Source: Callorhinus ursinus
Lineage: Eukaryota; Chordata; Mammalia; Carnivora; Otariidae
NCBI RefSeq assembly: GCF_003265705.1
Contig: NW_020313285.1
Location: 13,339,280 to 13,403,279, forward strand
Length of the DNA: 64,000 bases
Reading direction: 5' to 3'
Part shown: piece after piece, positions 9,246 through 20,094 of the stretch
Numbering within the stretch: the stretch's first letter is position 1
How the letters are laid out: the number at the start of each line of letters is the position of its first letter
Made by a program: the position numbers and the translations under genes
Notes under the pieces: generated by a model
What the model was told of the DNA's origin: nothing
The model's database searches: none
What the model saw: the letters and a program-made list of their open reading frames with translations, nothing else

Positions 9246-12236
9246 CCAGTACCGTTATGTTTTTCTTGTGTTGAGATCTGATTTATACATCTAAAGTGGC
9301 TTTGACAGAAAGGAAATAACATATTTCTACTATACCTAAAATGGCAGAAATTTAATGCATACTCCTTGTAGAATAAGCAGTTTTCACCCACTTTTACCCT
9401 TAATTCACCCATAATTCTGAGTTACAGTCACTGTAGTTGTTCTTATTTACTTGCCTCTGTCAAGTCAGCAGCAGGGAAAGCAAGTTTGACTTTTCCTTCA
9501 GCCTCAGATAGTCTTAATATTGTTATGGAGAAAACAACAAAAAAATGACCAGTAGTATCTTGACAGTCTTTGGAGGGGGCAAAACTATTAGACAAAAAGG
9601 TTTTCTGAATGTGATCTTTATTTTGAAACTGCATTGGAAATTATAGAGCTTGCCTCTTCTGTTCCGTTAGCCCCCTGAAGTTAATTGAATCTAAATTACA
9701 TAGTGCAAAGTTAGACGTGGAGATTCCCAGGAAATGTTCCCCGCTCTCTATAATGTATGCTTCTAGCCTCCAGCTTTGAGCATTGCAGAGCTGAGTAATT
9801 AAAGTTCAGCTGGGTCATAAGGAAGGTGACATGATATAGTTAATTCTCTGCAGTTTAAAACAGGTCACCTTTCCTTCAAGTTCTTGTTCCATCCCAAGGA
9901 GGAAGAGCTAGGAGCAGAAGGGGCTGGGGGTGGTCCACCAAACATCTAAATCTTTGTAAACAGAATGATTTTTATACACTGTCCTGACTCATGTATGTGC
10001 CCCAAGAAATAAAGTCCAAGAAGCAACTTCATCGTATAATTGAAGAAATTGATCTTGTTAATTGTCTTACCACGGCATCCCAATGTCGCTTCTTTGTTCT
10101 CTTCTTTATTTTTACCTAATCATAATTATTCGTTCTTACAGGAAGAAATCTTAATCATATCAAAGTCATTTTTTTTCTCACCCTTTTTCTCCTCTTTCTC
10201 TCTCTCTCATCCCATGGTTGACTGGAAAAATGAATAAATAAGTTCCTAAGAGGCTGAGCCCAGGGCCTTTTGATGATACAGAGGGAATCCAGATGTTCAC
10301 CCTGGCCCCCATCTCCTATAAAGGGTTTCATGGAATTTGTTGCTGGTCATAATATATCTCCTAAAAGAGAGGAAACTTTTACAGGTAACATTAAATTAAG
10401 TTTCTACGTTTTGTTTCAAATAGCAGACGAAAAGCCTAGCTTTCAGTGCTGATCGGACACTGTATGTTCTCATAGAGGCACTTTCTCCATATGATGTCAT
10501 TTAAGAATGACTTGTATTTGAGACAATTCATTTCTTTTCAAGGCTCCCCTCTTTGTGCCTCTGACTAGTCATGTGGACACATCGATCTGTTCTGCTGGCC
10601 TTTGAGAGGAAGGTAGATGCCAGGTCGATCACCAGCATCAGACAAGAGATGGAAGGATGCAATTTTGTTTGATGTGACTTAATTTAATACTACAGAAATC
10701 ACTTTTTTTTCTTGACTGATTTCAGAAAATTATGTCTCAGAGTTGAAAGAGGCTACTTCTTCTAAAGTTTTCCAACTTTAAAACAGGTATTTTAAAAATT
10801 CACTTATGAAATATGCCGGCGGCAATTAATAAGCGCATTCATTAAATCCATATACATTTAACAATTCTCCAGCATCATGAACTGTTTCTTCGTATGACCC
10901 TGCCCCTGCTGGGAAATAACTGAATGAAAAACTGGATCTTGCCCCATATCTTATAACCTTAAAAAACATACACACACAGGAAGTTTTAAAAATGAAATTC
11001 TTATATCATTTCCAGGGTAAAGTACCCAGACTCTAACCTGTAGATATTCAAGCCCAATAAATAAAAGGAGAAGAGTGAGTAAATTCTAAGACGTCCCTGA
11101 AAATAGAGAGGGGGTAGGGTAGAGATAACCCCCAAAGCAGGACACGCCTACGTTGGAAGAGGAATTTGAACAGGAAAATCAATAAAGTATATTAGTTTAG
11201 CAACTGATTTCAGGAGACAAGTCATTCTGAACCCCTGTTTTATGGATGAATGAAATTCTGAAATTTGAGATAGGTCCTCATGAATTTCAGGGCAACAACT
11301 AGCAAATAAAATCACAGCTAGGGACCCTTGCTTTAAAAAAAGTCTGGATTGTTTTAGTGGGTTAATAATGGTAGCAATTCTTAAGATAAAAATCTTTTAG
11401 AAATGTAAGGTTGGTTTAAATTTTATATGTTTGCCTAACTGATTCTGGAAACTTAATATATGGTATTCTATTTGAGGGAAAAAAAGAAAAAAAATTAAAA
11501 GAATGTATAAACTATCCAAGGTAAAACAAAATCTCTATCCAAGTTTCTCTGAAAATACAGGTTTTGTTTGAAGAATAAAAGGTTTCAATTATTACACTCT
11601 GGCTCTGCCAAGAGAGCAAACACAGGCAGACAGTTGAATTTATGAGACTGTCAGTGTCATTTTACCTAAAACAGAACTTCCCTCCCATATCTATTCTCAC
11701 CCTCTGAGCTATGGGATTAAGATGCTATTCTCACATTCTGGGATAAGAGATTAATAGTTCTCCACTGTTATTTCTCATTCTTTATAGCTCTATTACAATG
11801 CTCCATTGAGAATATAATATTACATGTAAAACTACAGGAGAAATCGCATCAAAGAATTAATGAACAAAAAGACGTAAGAAAAGAAAACTCTGTGAACCAC
11901 AGAATATATTTATAAAGTCTTCATGTCATTTACTTGAATATTTTATATGATTAGAAATAATAAAAGGAGGAGACCTGGTAGAAAGTAATTTTTGTACCAG
12001 ACGTGTCAATCACATGGATTGTGCCCACAGCCCTTGCTGAGTGCAGCCCAGGCTAACTACGTTCTGGCCCTGAGACCCTTTGCAGATGACCACAGCTGAC
12101 TGGACCAGGGCTGGGCATCTGACCCAAGGGCTGCCAACCTATAGATGGCATGGAAGCCTGTTACTTGGTCAAGCATGAAGGGCACTATCCAGACAGGGAC
12201 AGTAGTAATCATCCCTACGTATCAGGTGCTTTTCTC
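9246..12236. other. Long unique stretch
   Basis: About 3 kb in which I name no repeat. Two sub-blocks look conserved: 9,640-9,870 (with gagctgagtaattaaag and ggtgacatgatatagttaat) and 10,790-10,900 (with gccggcggcaattaataagc). Open frames of 60-70 codons are chance. Confidence 0.4.
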
Positions 12237-12359
12237 TCAGGAATCGGCCTGAGAAAATGAAAAGAATCCACTAGACGGCAATAAGAATGAAAGTAGACTG
12301 ACATAAAGGGAAACAGACATATTCAGAATAGCTTTGAAATGATAATATGGCTGACATAC

Positions 12360-12517
12360 CCAAAGCTGCCTGGGGTCCAGAACACCATCAGATCCAGTAT
12401 CAATGAGTCCAGGCTTAGATTCCTGCCAAAATTCACTAATTGTCACATATCCTTTTAACAAACCTCCATTGCGAAAGCTAGCCTGAGCAAGCTGTGAATG
12501 TCCACAGTCAAAGTAAC
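12360..12517 (-). CDS. Candidate protein-coding exon, unidentified gene
   Basis: On the minus strand, a pyrimidine-rich tract (ctctccctttctgcttgg) and TTTAG acceptor end at 12,518. They are followed by 158 bp and a GTATGT donor starting at 12,359. The segment is open in one frame: its first two bases complete a codon from an upstream exon and it ends exactly on a codon boundary, giving 52 full codons. The peptide starts GYFDCGHSQLAQ, contains KGYVTISEFWQESKPG and ends DTGSDGVLDPRQLW. The stretch DTGSDGVLDPRQ fits an EF-hand calcium-binding loop (D1, G3, D5, G6, L8, Q12), but one match is weak evidence. I do not recognise the protein and found no partner exon in the window, which is possible if introns are long. 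Alternatives are an isolated pseudogene exon or chance; the combination of acceptor, donor and composition makes chance less likely. Confidence 0.4.
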
Positions 12518-12545
12518 CTAAACCAAGCAGAAAGGGAGAGGACAA
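12518..12545 (-). promoter_or_regulatory. Candidate splice acceptor and polypyrimidine tract
   Basis: Read on the minus strand, a C/T-rich run of about 20 bases ends in ggtttag immediately before the exon candidate. It contains no competing AG close to the junction. Confidence 0.4.
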
Positions 12546-12796
12546 CAGAGCAACGTTTACAGAGCATCTTGGTTATGTAGAATGCTGCTAGGTGCTGGGG
12601 TACCAAGGGGGAGTTTATTATAATGTGCTCTGCTTTGTGGGATGGAAAATAAGCCAGTAAACAGTATGAAGTCCGCTAAGTGCCAAATACTTGGTGTTTA
12701 CCAAAAACCATATTGGAACAGAACATGTTAGTACTGGTGTACTAGTGAAGAATGTGAGTTTTGGATGCTCATTTACCTGAATACAAATCCCAGCTG

Positions 12797-12819
12797 ACTC
12801 GGCCATTTATTGGCCGAGT
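12797..12819. repeat. GC-rich 9-bp-stem hairpin inside MIR
   Basis: Arms ACTCGGCCA (12,797-12,805) and TGGCCGAGT (12,811-12,819) are perfectly complementary around the loop tttat. MIR does not normally have this inverted repeat, so it arose within this copy. Confidence 0.8.
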
Positions 12820-12843
12820 AGATTTGGCCCAAGTTACTTAACA

Positions 12844-12982
12844 CAGGGATTCTCAAAGAATCAGCAGACCAGCAGCATCTCTTTGAACTCGTTAGAGATG
12901 CAAATTCTCCTTTACACCCACCTAGTCAGAAACACACCCTTCAAGGGATACTTGTGCACATTGAAGTTTGAGAACTACCACA
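12844..12982 (+). mobile_element. MER5A-like hAT-Charlie remnant
   Basis: Starts cagggattctcaaag, continues accagcagcatc and agagatgcaaattctc, and ends aagtttgagaactac, matching the order and inverted ends of MER5A. It is non-autonomous. The exact ends and 8-bp target duplication are uncertain (taacacag versus taacccag at the flanks is suggestive). Confidence 0.65.
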
Positions 12983-13254
12983 TAACCCAGGTCTAAGGAT
13001 TCTGGTTACGTGTTATTATGAAGACTGAATGTTATCTAATGATGAGGTCTGGAAATGGCAACTAATTTATTGTTGTTGTTATTGTTATTTGAACTGCAGA
13101 GAAGGTTGTACCTGAGCTGAGTTTGGAGGGTGGGTAGGATTAGATAAATATGGAGAAGAAAGAATTCTAGGTGGTGGAAATGTATACAGTGTTTTCAGTG
13201 GTCAGTGAGATTTTATTTTCAAACTGGAGTCAGGCAGATTCTGGGCAGTCTTTG

Positions 13255-13460
13255 CAAGTGCACAGATCTGGGTTCAAATTCAGGCCCCACCAATTACATC
13301 CTCTGTGATCTTGGATGATTTACTTAAGTGGAATAAATTTATTTAAAACTGGGATGGTACTTCTCCTTCCTTATTGGAAGATTAAAAGAAATAATATGTG
13401 TAATGTCCATAACAGAATGCTTGGTATTTACTAAATATTAGCTATTCCTGTTAACCTTAT
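13255..13460 (+). mobile_element. MIR (forward)
   Basis: tgcacagatctgggttcaaa, then ctctgtgatcttggatga and a late part with ataacagaatgcttggta, in forward MIR order. Confidence 0.7.
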
Positions 13461-13469
13461 TATTGTCAT

Positions 13470-13681
13470 CTCTTCCCTGTTAAATTCTTTCTTATCTCTT
13501 CTGTTTTCTGTTTGTTTTGTTTTTTGTTTTTAGTTGATTAATTTCTCCTCATCCTTCAGGACTTTGCTTGAATGTTTTCTCCTCAGTGAAACTTTCATGG
13601 TTACATACAGTAAATAATAAGTTCTCTCCCCTTTCTCTATCCTGAATCTTTCCTTCTTCCATTTCTTCCTTCCCCCTCTCC
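13470..13681 (+). mobile_element. L2 fragment (left half of a split copy)
   Basis: catccttcaggactttgctt followed by ctcctcagtgaaactttca resembles the L2 3' region. The rest of the copy resumes after the L1 insertion, at about 14,416. Confidence 0.5.
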
Positions 13682-13718
13682 CTTTCTTTCTTTTCTTTTC
13701 TTTTCTTTTCTTTTCTTT

Positions 13719-13800
<82 letters not shown>

Positions 13801-13857
13801 TTCCTTCCTTCCTTCCTTCCTTCCTTCCTTCCTTCCTTCCTTCCTTCCTTCCTTCCT

Positions 13858-13901
<44 letters not shown>

Positions 13902-13930
13902 TTTCTTTTTCTTTCTTCTTTCTGTTGTTT
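13682..13930. repeat. Compound pyrimidine microsatellite (TTTTC/TTTC/TTCC)n
   Basis: Ordered blocks: TTTTC units (about 13,688-13,720), TTTC (to about 13,797), TTCC (to about 13,858), then TTTC again and interrupted units. About 250 bp are almost purely pyrimidine on this strand. It sits where the poly(A) tail of the adjacent reverse L1 should be, so it probably expanded from that tail. Confidence 0.95.
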
Positions 13931-14415
13931 TCTTATTTGAGTATAGTTCACACACAATGTTACATTGGTTTCAAGGGTATAGCATAGTGATTCAACAACT
14001 CTATATGTTATGCTACATTCCCCATAAGTGTAGCTCCCACCTGTCACCACATGATGCTATTACAATACCAGTGACTATATTTTTTATGCTGTATTTTTTA
14101 TGACCATGACTTACTCATTCTGTAACTAGACGACTATATGTCCCACTCCCCCCCCTTTTTTAAGATTTTGTTTATTTATTTGAGAGAGAACACAAGCAGG
14201 GCAGAGGAGGGGCAGAGGGAGAGGGAGAAGCAGACTCCCCGCTGAGCAGGAAGGGAGCCCAAAGGCGGGGGTTTTATCCCAGGATCCCAAGACCATGACC
14301 TAAGGCGAAGGCAGATGCTCAACCGACCAAGCCACCCAGGTGCCCCTGTCTCACTCCCCTTGACCCATTTTGCCCATCCTCCCACTGCCCTCTTCTCTTT
14401 ATTTAAAGTATTCTC
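13931..14415 (-). mobile_element. L1 3' UTR, reverse, 5'-truncated
   Basis: Matches reversed L1 3' untranslated sequence: gagtatagttcacacacaat, catagtgattcaacaactct, gtgtagctcccacctgtcac, and after the SINE ttgacccattttgcccatcc. It was inserted into an L2 copy and later split by the SINE at 14,152-14,346. Confidence 0.75.
14152..14346 (-). mobile_element. SINEC inside L1
   Basis: Reverse SINE ending agccacccaggtgcccc. The 13-bp duplication tgtcYcactcccc lies at 14,139-14,151 and 14,347-14,359. The body holds an unusual aggcgggggttttatccc variant. Confidence 0.9.
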
Positions 14416-14515
14416 CCTAATTAGCAAGCAAGGAACTTTGATTGTGGTATTAACTTTTAGAATGGTGCCTGGTATTTGGTAGAACTCAATAAATATTTGT
14501 TTAATAGATGAATGA
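14416..14515 (+). mobile_element. L2 3' end (right half of the split copy)
   Basis: gaatggtgcctggtatttgg then actcaataaatatttgttt and a tgaatga-like end: the L2 terminus in the same orientation as 13,470-13,681. Confidence 0.65.
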
Positions 14516-15584
14516 CTTATTCTCATTAATACAAATGTCCATGAGAAGTTGTATCTACCTATGGGATTTCTTTTTTTAACCTATGGGGTTTTTGAGCAAG
14601 TATTCAACTTGTATCAAATGACGTTCTCCACAAACATTTCCATTGCACCCGTGGCCAAAGACAGATGATAAAAGGGACCACCTGAAAGAAAGAGAAATGG
14701 AAAAATGCCATTTTTCCCCCTTTGTGATGACTTGGTAACTATGATCAAAACAAAGTCATCCAGATATATATTTACCGAAGGTGACAACTTGCATGTGTGA
14801 TTTTTACACATCTTTCTGTCTCTCCTTTCCTGTTTAGCTTATTCCTCAAATACACACTCATAAGTTTTCCTGTAAATGTTTTCCTTTCTTTGAGCAAGCA
14901 GCAATGGTTTAAGTTATGTTAATTCCTACTGAAATTTCTGAAAGCACAAAATCAACAGACCTCCAGGAAAGGCCTTTTTGAAAAGCATATATTTAGGGGA
15001 GATATTTATATCCTACTATGGCTGAGAATATTTTTTCTATTCTTTTAATTCCCTTTCTTACACAATTTTACAAGATTATTTTAATAAATGCAGACCTCTA
15101 GTATATTAATACGTATTACACATTCATGGTTACTATAAAAGTACATGTTCAGTTTCTTAAAAGATTAGTATATAGAAGAATATACAGTGGTTACATTATT
15201 CTGAAAAACAGAGGAAAAAAACATACTTTTTTAAAAGTTTAAGCGAAGTACGAAAAAATATATATATATATGGGGAGATCTTTCTGTTTCTTAGTGAATT
15301 GTTTACAGAAACCCCACTTTCTCCAGTACATAAACAAAGATGCTGTTTCTTATGATGCTCATTGTCTTCCACAGGTAGGATATTTGAGGTGGACATGTGC
15401 AACTGACGTATTCCAAGTCTCATGTTGGAGATATGTCAGTCAATTCTCAGAAGCTGAAGGCAGCATAGCAGGAGGTAGGAGTGGGGCCTGGTAATGCAAC
15501 CTCCCACTAGGAGGACAGATGCTAGAGAAATTGGGGGTGGGAGGTTGCTGAGATATTTTCTGGAATTTGTCCTGTGCTCAGAGA
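14516..15584. other. Unassigned non-coding stretch
   Basis: AT-rich with a short (TA)n at about 15,259-15,270. No gene or nameable repeat. Confidence 0.5.
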
Positions 15585-15705
15585 GCAGTGTGGCCAACTC
15601 TGTGCAAAGACCCTGTTTCCTAAATAGGGTCACATTTATAACTATTGAGAGTTAGAACTTGGACCTATCTCTTTTGAGGGTCATTATTCAACTCATTGCA
15701 TCCAG
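15585..15705 (-). mobile_element. MLT1-type LTR fragment (reverse)
   Basis: gcaaagaccctgtttcctaa then atagggtcacatt, a gagagttagaacttgga segment and cattattcaactcattgc: the complement of the MLT1 5' part. Confidence 0.6.
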
Positions 15706-15722
15706 GTTCCCCTAATTTTAAC

Positions 15723-15921
15723 TTTTTTTTAAAGATTTTATTTATTTATTTGAGAGAGAGAATGATATATATAGAGAGAGAGAGCATGAGAGGGGGGAGG
15801 GTCAGAGGGAGAAGCAGACTCCCTGCTGAGCAGGGAGCCCGATGCGGGACTCGATCCCGGGACTCCAGGATCATGACCTGAGCCGAAGGCAGTGGCTTAA
15901 CCAACTGAGGCACCCAGGCGC
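15723..15921 (-). mobile_element. SINEC with 14-bp TSD
   Basis: Full-length reverse SINE, catgatcctggagtcccggg subfamily, ending gcacccaggcgcc. The target duplication cccctaattttaac lies at 15,709-15,722 and 15,922-15,935. Confidence 0.95.
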
Positions 15922-15935
15922 CCCCTAATTTTAAC

Positions 15936-16682
15936 ATTTTATACAACCATGGTATAATCCACACTTCAAAAATTAACATTGGTCCAATAAGACCAATAAC
16001 ATTGGTCTATAAGCTACAGATTTATTTAGGTATCATTAGGCAAGAAAGCATTATCTCACCAGGTCTGAGTTGCTCAAACCTTGCACATTCCAAAGAAAGG
16101 CCTGTCTTCAGGACCGGCCTTCTGCTGGCTCCTAGAATATAACCTCTGATAGGATGTTGATAGGTCTTTTTCCTGGTGATGTCAATCTTCATTGCCTAGA
16201 TTAGGTGGCATTTCCTAGATTTTTCCACTAGCAAGGTTTTTTAGGGTTTTGTTTTGTTTTGTTTGCTTTGTAATGAATAATAATTGCTTGGGGGGATATG
16301 GGGACAACACTTTGACACTATGCAAAATCATCTGATTTCAAAAACTGACAACTAATGTGCATTTTAAAGAAACACAAAATAAGCCTCCTAGAAAGTTTTG
16401 TCAGGGTTCATTCAGTTCAGGAGCAAACTCTGGACAAAAGCAAGAATGGAGGGAAATTGCAGTGCCTGGTAGAGTGTGACTTTAGAACTTTCACGTAGGG
16501 GAGAGCAAAGCAAATTCAGGAAATGAACACTGTCTAGGAAAGAGTCTGAGACTATCTCCTGTAAGATTTCCTTGGGGCAAAGCTAGGGTGGCCCTCAGGG
16601 GTTGTGGATGTATTTACGTCTGGTAAGATTTGGTGTAGGAGAGATGTGACATAGGAGCACATCAGGGGCTCTGCAACCGTTG
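15936..16682. other. Unassigned stretch with CCAAT cluster
   Basis: No repeat or gene recognised. 15,974-16,007 holds a direct and inverted arrangement of attggtc/gaccaat (see findings). Confidence 0.45.
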
Positions 16683-16696
16683 CTTTTCCATATTTT

Positions 16697-16896
16697 TTTA
16701 AAGGATCTTACTTATTTATTTATTTGAGAGAAAGCAAACACTCAAGCGGGGTAGAGGGGCAGAAGGAGAGGGAGATAGAGAATCCGAAGCTGTGAGCACA
16801 GAGCCCAAAGTGGGGCTCAATCCCATGACCAGAGGTCATGACCTGAGCCGCAACCAAGAGTTGGAAGCTTAACCAACTGAGCCACCCAGGCGCCCC
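16697..16896 (-). mobile_element. SINEC, older subtype
   Basis: Reverse SINE with gcaaccaagagttggaagc and agccacccaggcgcccc. Imperfect duplication cttttccatatttt / ctcttccatgtttt at 16,683-16,696 and 16,897-16,910. Confidence 0.9.
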
Positions 16897-16910
16897 CTCT
16901 TCCATGTTTT

Positions 16911-17516
16911 AAACCAGCTGTGCACTCACTGAACTTCAAAGCACCCCTTAGGCTATCATTCCTCTTCAATGTCACTGAGCCTGTGCTATCATGAGTCATA
17001 TAAGAAGCTGTTCCTGCACCACTTGAACATGGCTAGGCATATCATGACTTCTAGGAATGGTTAGTAGGAGGGCAAAAGGAGGGAAGCAGAATAATTTTAG
17101 ATTTTGGCATAATAGTAGAGGAAGATTTTAGAGATGAATGACCAAACATGAGGTTTTGATTTCATTTCTTTTATTTGTGTTTGGCTGCCTTCCCCATTAT
17201 TAAGAATAATGAAGCATAATCTTCAAATAAATATTTTTCTGTTACTATAACAGGTATTTGGTGTCTTTAGGTTATAAAGAAAAAAGAAAACATTTTGGTA
17301 AATCATTCAAAATTGAAATGACTCCACAGTGACTATTTCAGATTTGTTTCTTTGTAATTATTCTTAAAAACTCGGGAAATTTGTCCAGTAATCAGTCAAT
17401 CACAAATCAAGATCCTATGAGCCATGAACCCTGTCTTTAAAAACCTACTGGTTTTTAAAGAATAGAGCTCTCAGTTTTTTCAACATGTCAAAGATAAATG
17501 GAAAGAAGAGGAAAAT
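16911..17516. other. Unassigned non-coding stretch
   Basis: AT-rich, no feature that I can support. Confidence 0.5.
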
Positions 17517-17522
17517 TAGAAG

Positions 17523-17734
17523 TTTTTTTTTAAAGATTTTATTTATTTATTTGAGAAACAAAATGAGATAGAGAGAGAGAGCATGAGAGGGGGGAAGGTC
17601 CGAGGGAGAAGCAGACTCCCTGCTGAGCAGGGAGCCTGATGCGGGACTCGATCCCGGGACTCGATCCCGGGACTCCGGGATCATGACCTGAGCCGAAGTC
17701 AGTCGCTTAACCAACTGAGCCGCCCAGGCGCCCC
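17523..17734 (-). mobile_element. SINEC with internal 13-bp duplication
   Basis: Reverse SINE ending gagccgcccaggcgcccc, flanked by the short duplication tagaag (17,517-17,522 and 17,735-17,740). The unit gggactcgatccc is duplicated in tandem at 17,643-17,655 and 17,656-17,668, next to a third, partial gggactccggg. Confidence 0.92.
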
Positions 17735-17740
17735 TAGAAG

Positions 17741-19668
17741 ATTTTTTAAAAATTCATATTATTCCTTTCAGGTGGCCTGAGAAAGAAAGGGTTCAATGAT
17801 AGAAATTGGAAAGATTTTTGATTTTTGCCTAGGTTTTTGGTAGGACCCACCATTTAAATTCCCACCGTGGATCACAGATATAATATTTATGGTTTTGTTA
17901 TATCTTTCATTAAGATGATTACAAAACGCACGCTCTTAATCTTATTTTAATTTCTCCAATGCTGGTTTGGCAAACAAAGATAATACTATCATTTTGGATG
18001 CAATTAAGCTGTCTGATGAATGCTATATCAAAATTTGTTTGATCTAATTCCTCTTGTTGGCTCAGCTGATAAGTTAATTTCAAGTGATTACCCTGAAGAC
18101 AAGCGTCCCGGGCCTTATCCTATCATTGGAAGGCATTTTCTTGGCAAGAAAAGCCCACATCTGTGAAGTCTAGAAGCATGTCCTCCTTTTTCTTCTTTTT
18201 TTCTGAGATCACTTTTTTTTTTTTCTGTTGCATTACACCTAGCTACATACCCAGTTGGAATTCAATCCCTGTGGCCTCAAGTACTTGCATTTGGATCCAT
18301 GAATGCTTAAGCATGGGTTTGAAACTGTTGTCTGAGTTCCTTTTTGGTGCTAACATTCTCTCACCTTCGGTTCCCCAAGCCAACACCTGTTTCCGGGCCA
18401 TGTTTCAGTGTCAATACAAAACTCCTGATCAAGAAGAGAACTTTTTATTTTCTGGAGAGCAGCCACATACCCCCAAATTCTAGCCACTACATGTTTGAGT
18501 GAGTTGTTTGTGTATTTAAACATCTTTTTTTTTTCATAGAATTTCAAAGCAACTTCTAGAAAATCACTTAATGCGAATGTTTTCACTGATAAAGGGAATA
18601 GACTAGAAATAGATCATTTCTAAGATAGTTTCCAATTCTGAACACTTGTAAATTGAAAACTTAAATACAGTGCATGATTCAAAAATTTATCCCAGTTGTA
18701 TTATGTTTATTCTAGAAGATATTGTCTGTTAGTATTATCTGCTCGATGTAAATGATTTTTTGTAAAATAATGATCTCATTGCAGCTACAGATTTACTTAC
18801 ACTTATAGGAGTTGCCCTAAGCAACTCATCTATTACTGACCTTCACAGATTTGCCATTTTTTTCTCTTTCTGTGGTATTGTAAACTGTGTTATCAGAAAG
18901 TATACATTGTACTTGGAATGTTTTTGGAATTCAAGGAATGTTTAGTAACAATTTTTAAAATATGAGTACCTCTTCTTTCACACCGTATCTGTTCTCCATT
19001 CAGCCATACAGAATTATTTTTCAGTTTATTAAATATGCTGCACATTCCCTTTCACTTTTAAGTCCCAAAATAATCTGCAAAGCCCCAGGATCACCACAAA
19101 AGAGGACCGGAAGAAAGGAGTTAAAGCCCTTTAGATTTCTTTTTGCAACAAACAAACTACATTTCTAAAAACTCTGTCATAGATTTAGGTGCTTATTAAG
19201 ATTTTGATACTGTATACTAAGAATAGTGAGGGGAAAGTTAAAAATGGATGTTTGAGAGTCCTTGGATAGAATTATATCAACTAAGTTCAAATATCAGTGG
19301 TGGAAAATCCCTGGGGTCCAACTTATATACATTCTCCCTTTAGAAAGTGGACATCTGGTGACTGCAGCTTTTGGCTGGAAGCATTTGCCAGGGGCGTTTT
19401 AACTACAATTCCACAGGATTCCTTTACAGGCTTTTTATGGTCTTGCTTCTTTCCTTGCACTACGCGGGTGACCTAGAGTCCACACTGAAGCTGAGTGGCA
19501 TCTGGCTTGGGGCCTCTGCTTTTCTTCCCCTTTTCTTGTGCCCTCTGGAGTGCTGCCTCTTCTCCCCACCATACGTTTGTCACATTGGACCATCTCAAAC
19601 AGCACCAATAAAGAAAACATTCTGCCTTTCTCTTCATTTAATTGCTTCACTTCCCCTTACATGCAACA
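17741..19668. other. Unassigned, intron-like stretch
   Basis: About 1.9 kb with no repeat I can name. Open frames of 68-106 codons (for example 18,163-18,483 plus) lack domains and splice logic. Confidence 0.45.
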
Positions 19669-19670
19669 TT

Positions 19671-19770
19671 TTTTTTTAAAGTTTATTTAAGTGATCTCTA
19701 TACCCAATGTGGGGCTCAAACTTATGATCATAAGTCACGTGCTCTGGCTGACTGAGTCAACCAGGTGCCC
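19671..19770 (-). mobile_element. Short tRNA-Lys SINE variant (reverse)
   Basis: Lacks the (GA)n body. It reads aagtgatctctatacccaat, then gtggggctcaaac and gactgagtcaaccaggtgcccc. This is a short Can-SINE form made of the tRNA-like head plus tail. Confidence 0.8.
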
Positions 19771-20094
19771 CCCATGGTTTTTTGTTTTTTTTTTTTTAGG
19801 TTATGTATTAAGATTTCTTAGAGTAATTCTTCTTAAATAAGGCATTTTTTTAAAAGCTATATATTAGGATTTCTTAGATAGTATGTGGTCAACCATGCTA
19901 GATTCACTGACATTTGCTGGAGTCACCATCTGCATATGGTTTCAGATGGCTTCTAGGACACTTAAATATACATATTTACCTAATATAAAGGCTTTTAGAT
20001 CAGTGATATAGACTAGTCATAACAAGCCATCTGCGAATGTCATAACTCACCACACTGATCACATTTTGTTTAATTATCTTTTTTTCAAAGGCCG
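19771..20094. other. Unassigned non-coding stretch
   Basis: AT-rich with short T tracts; no gene seen. Confidence 0.5.

Larger units (their letters stand above)
12730..13030 (+). mobile_element. MIR (forward), interrupted
   Basis: MIR-like gaatgtgagttttggatgc, then acaaatcccagctgac and a cccaagttacttaac segment. The copy is apparently split by a MER5A-like insertion, with a weak continuation after 12,983. Confidence 0.55.

Noticed and set aside
13530..14050. Two minus-strand frames of 141 and 137 codons rich in Lys, Glu, Arg and Gly
   Set aside because: They are translations of the CTTT/CCTT microsatellite in shifted phases.
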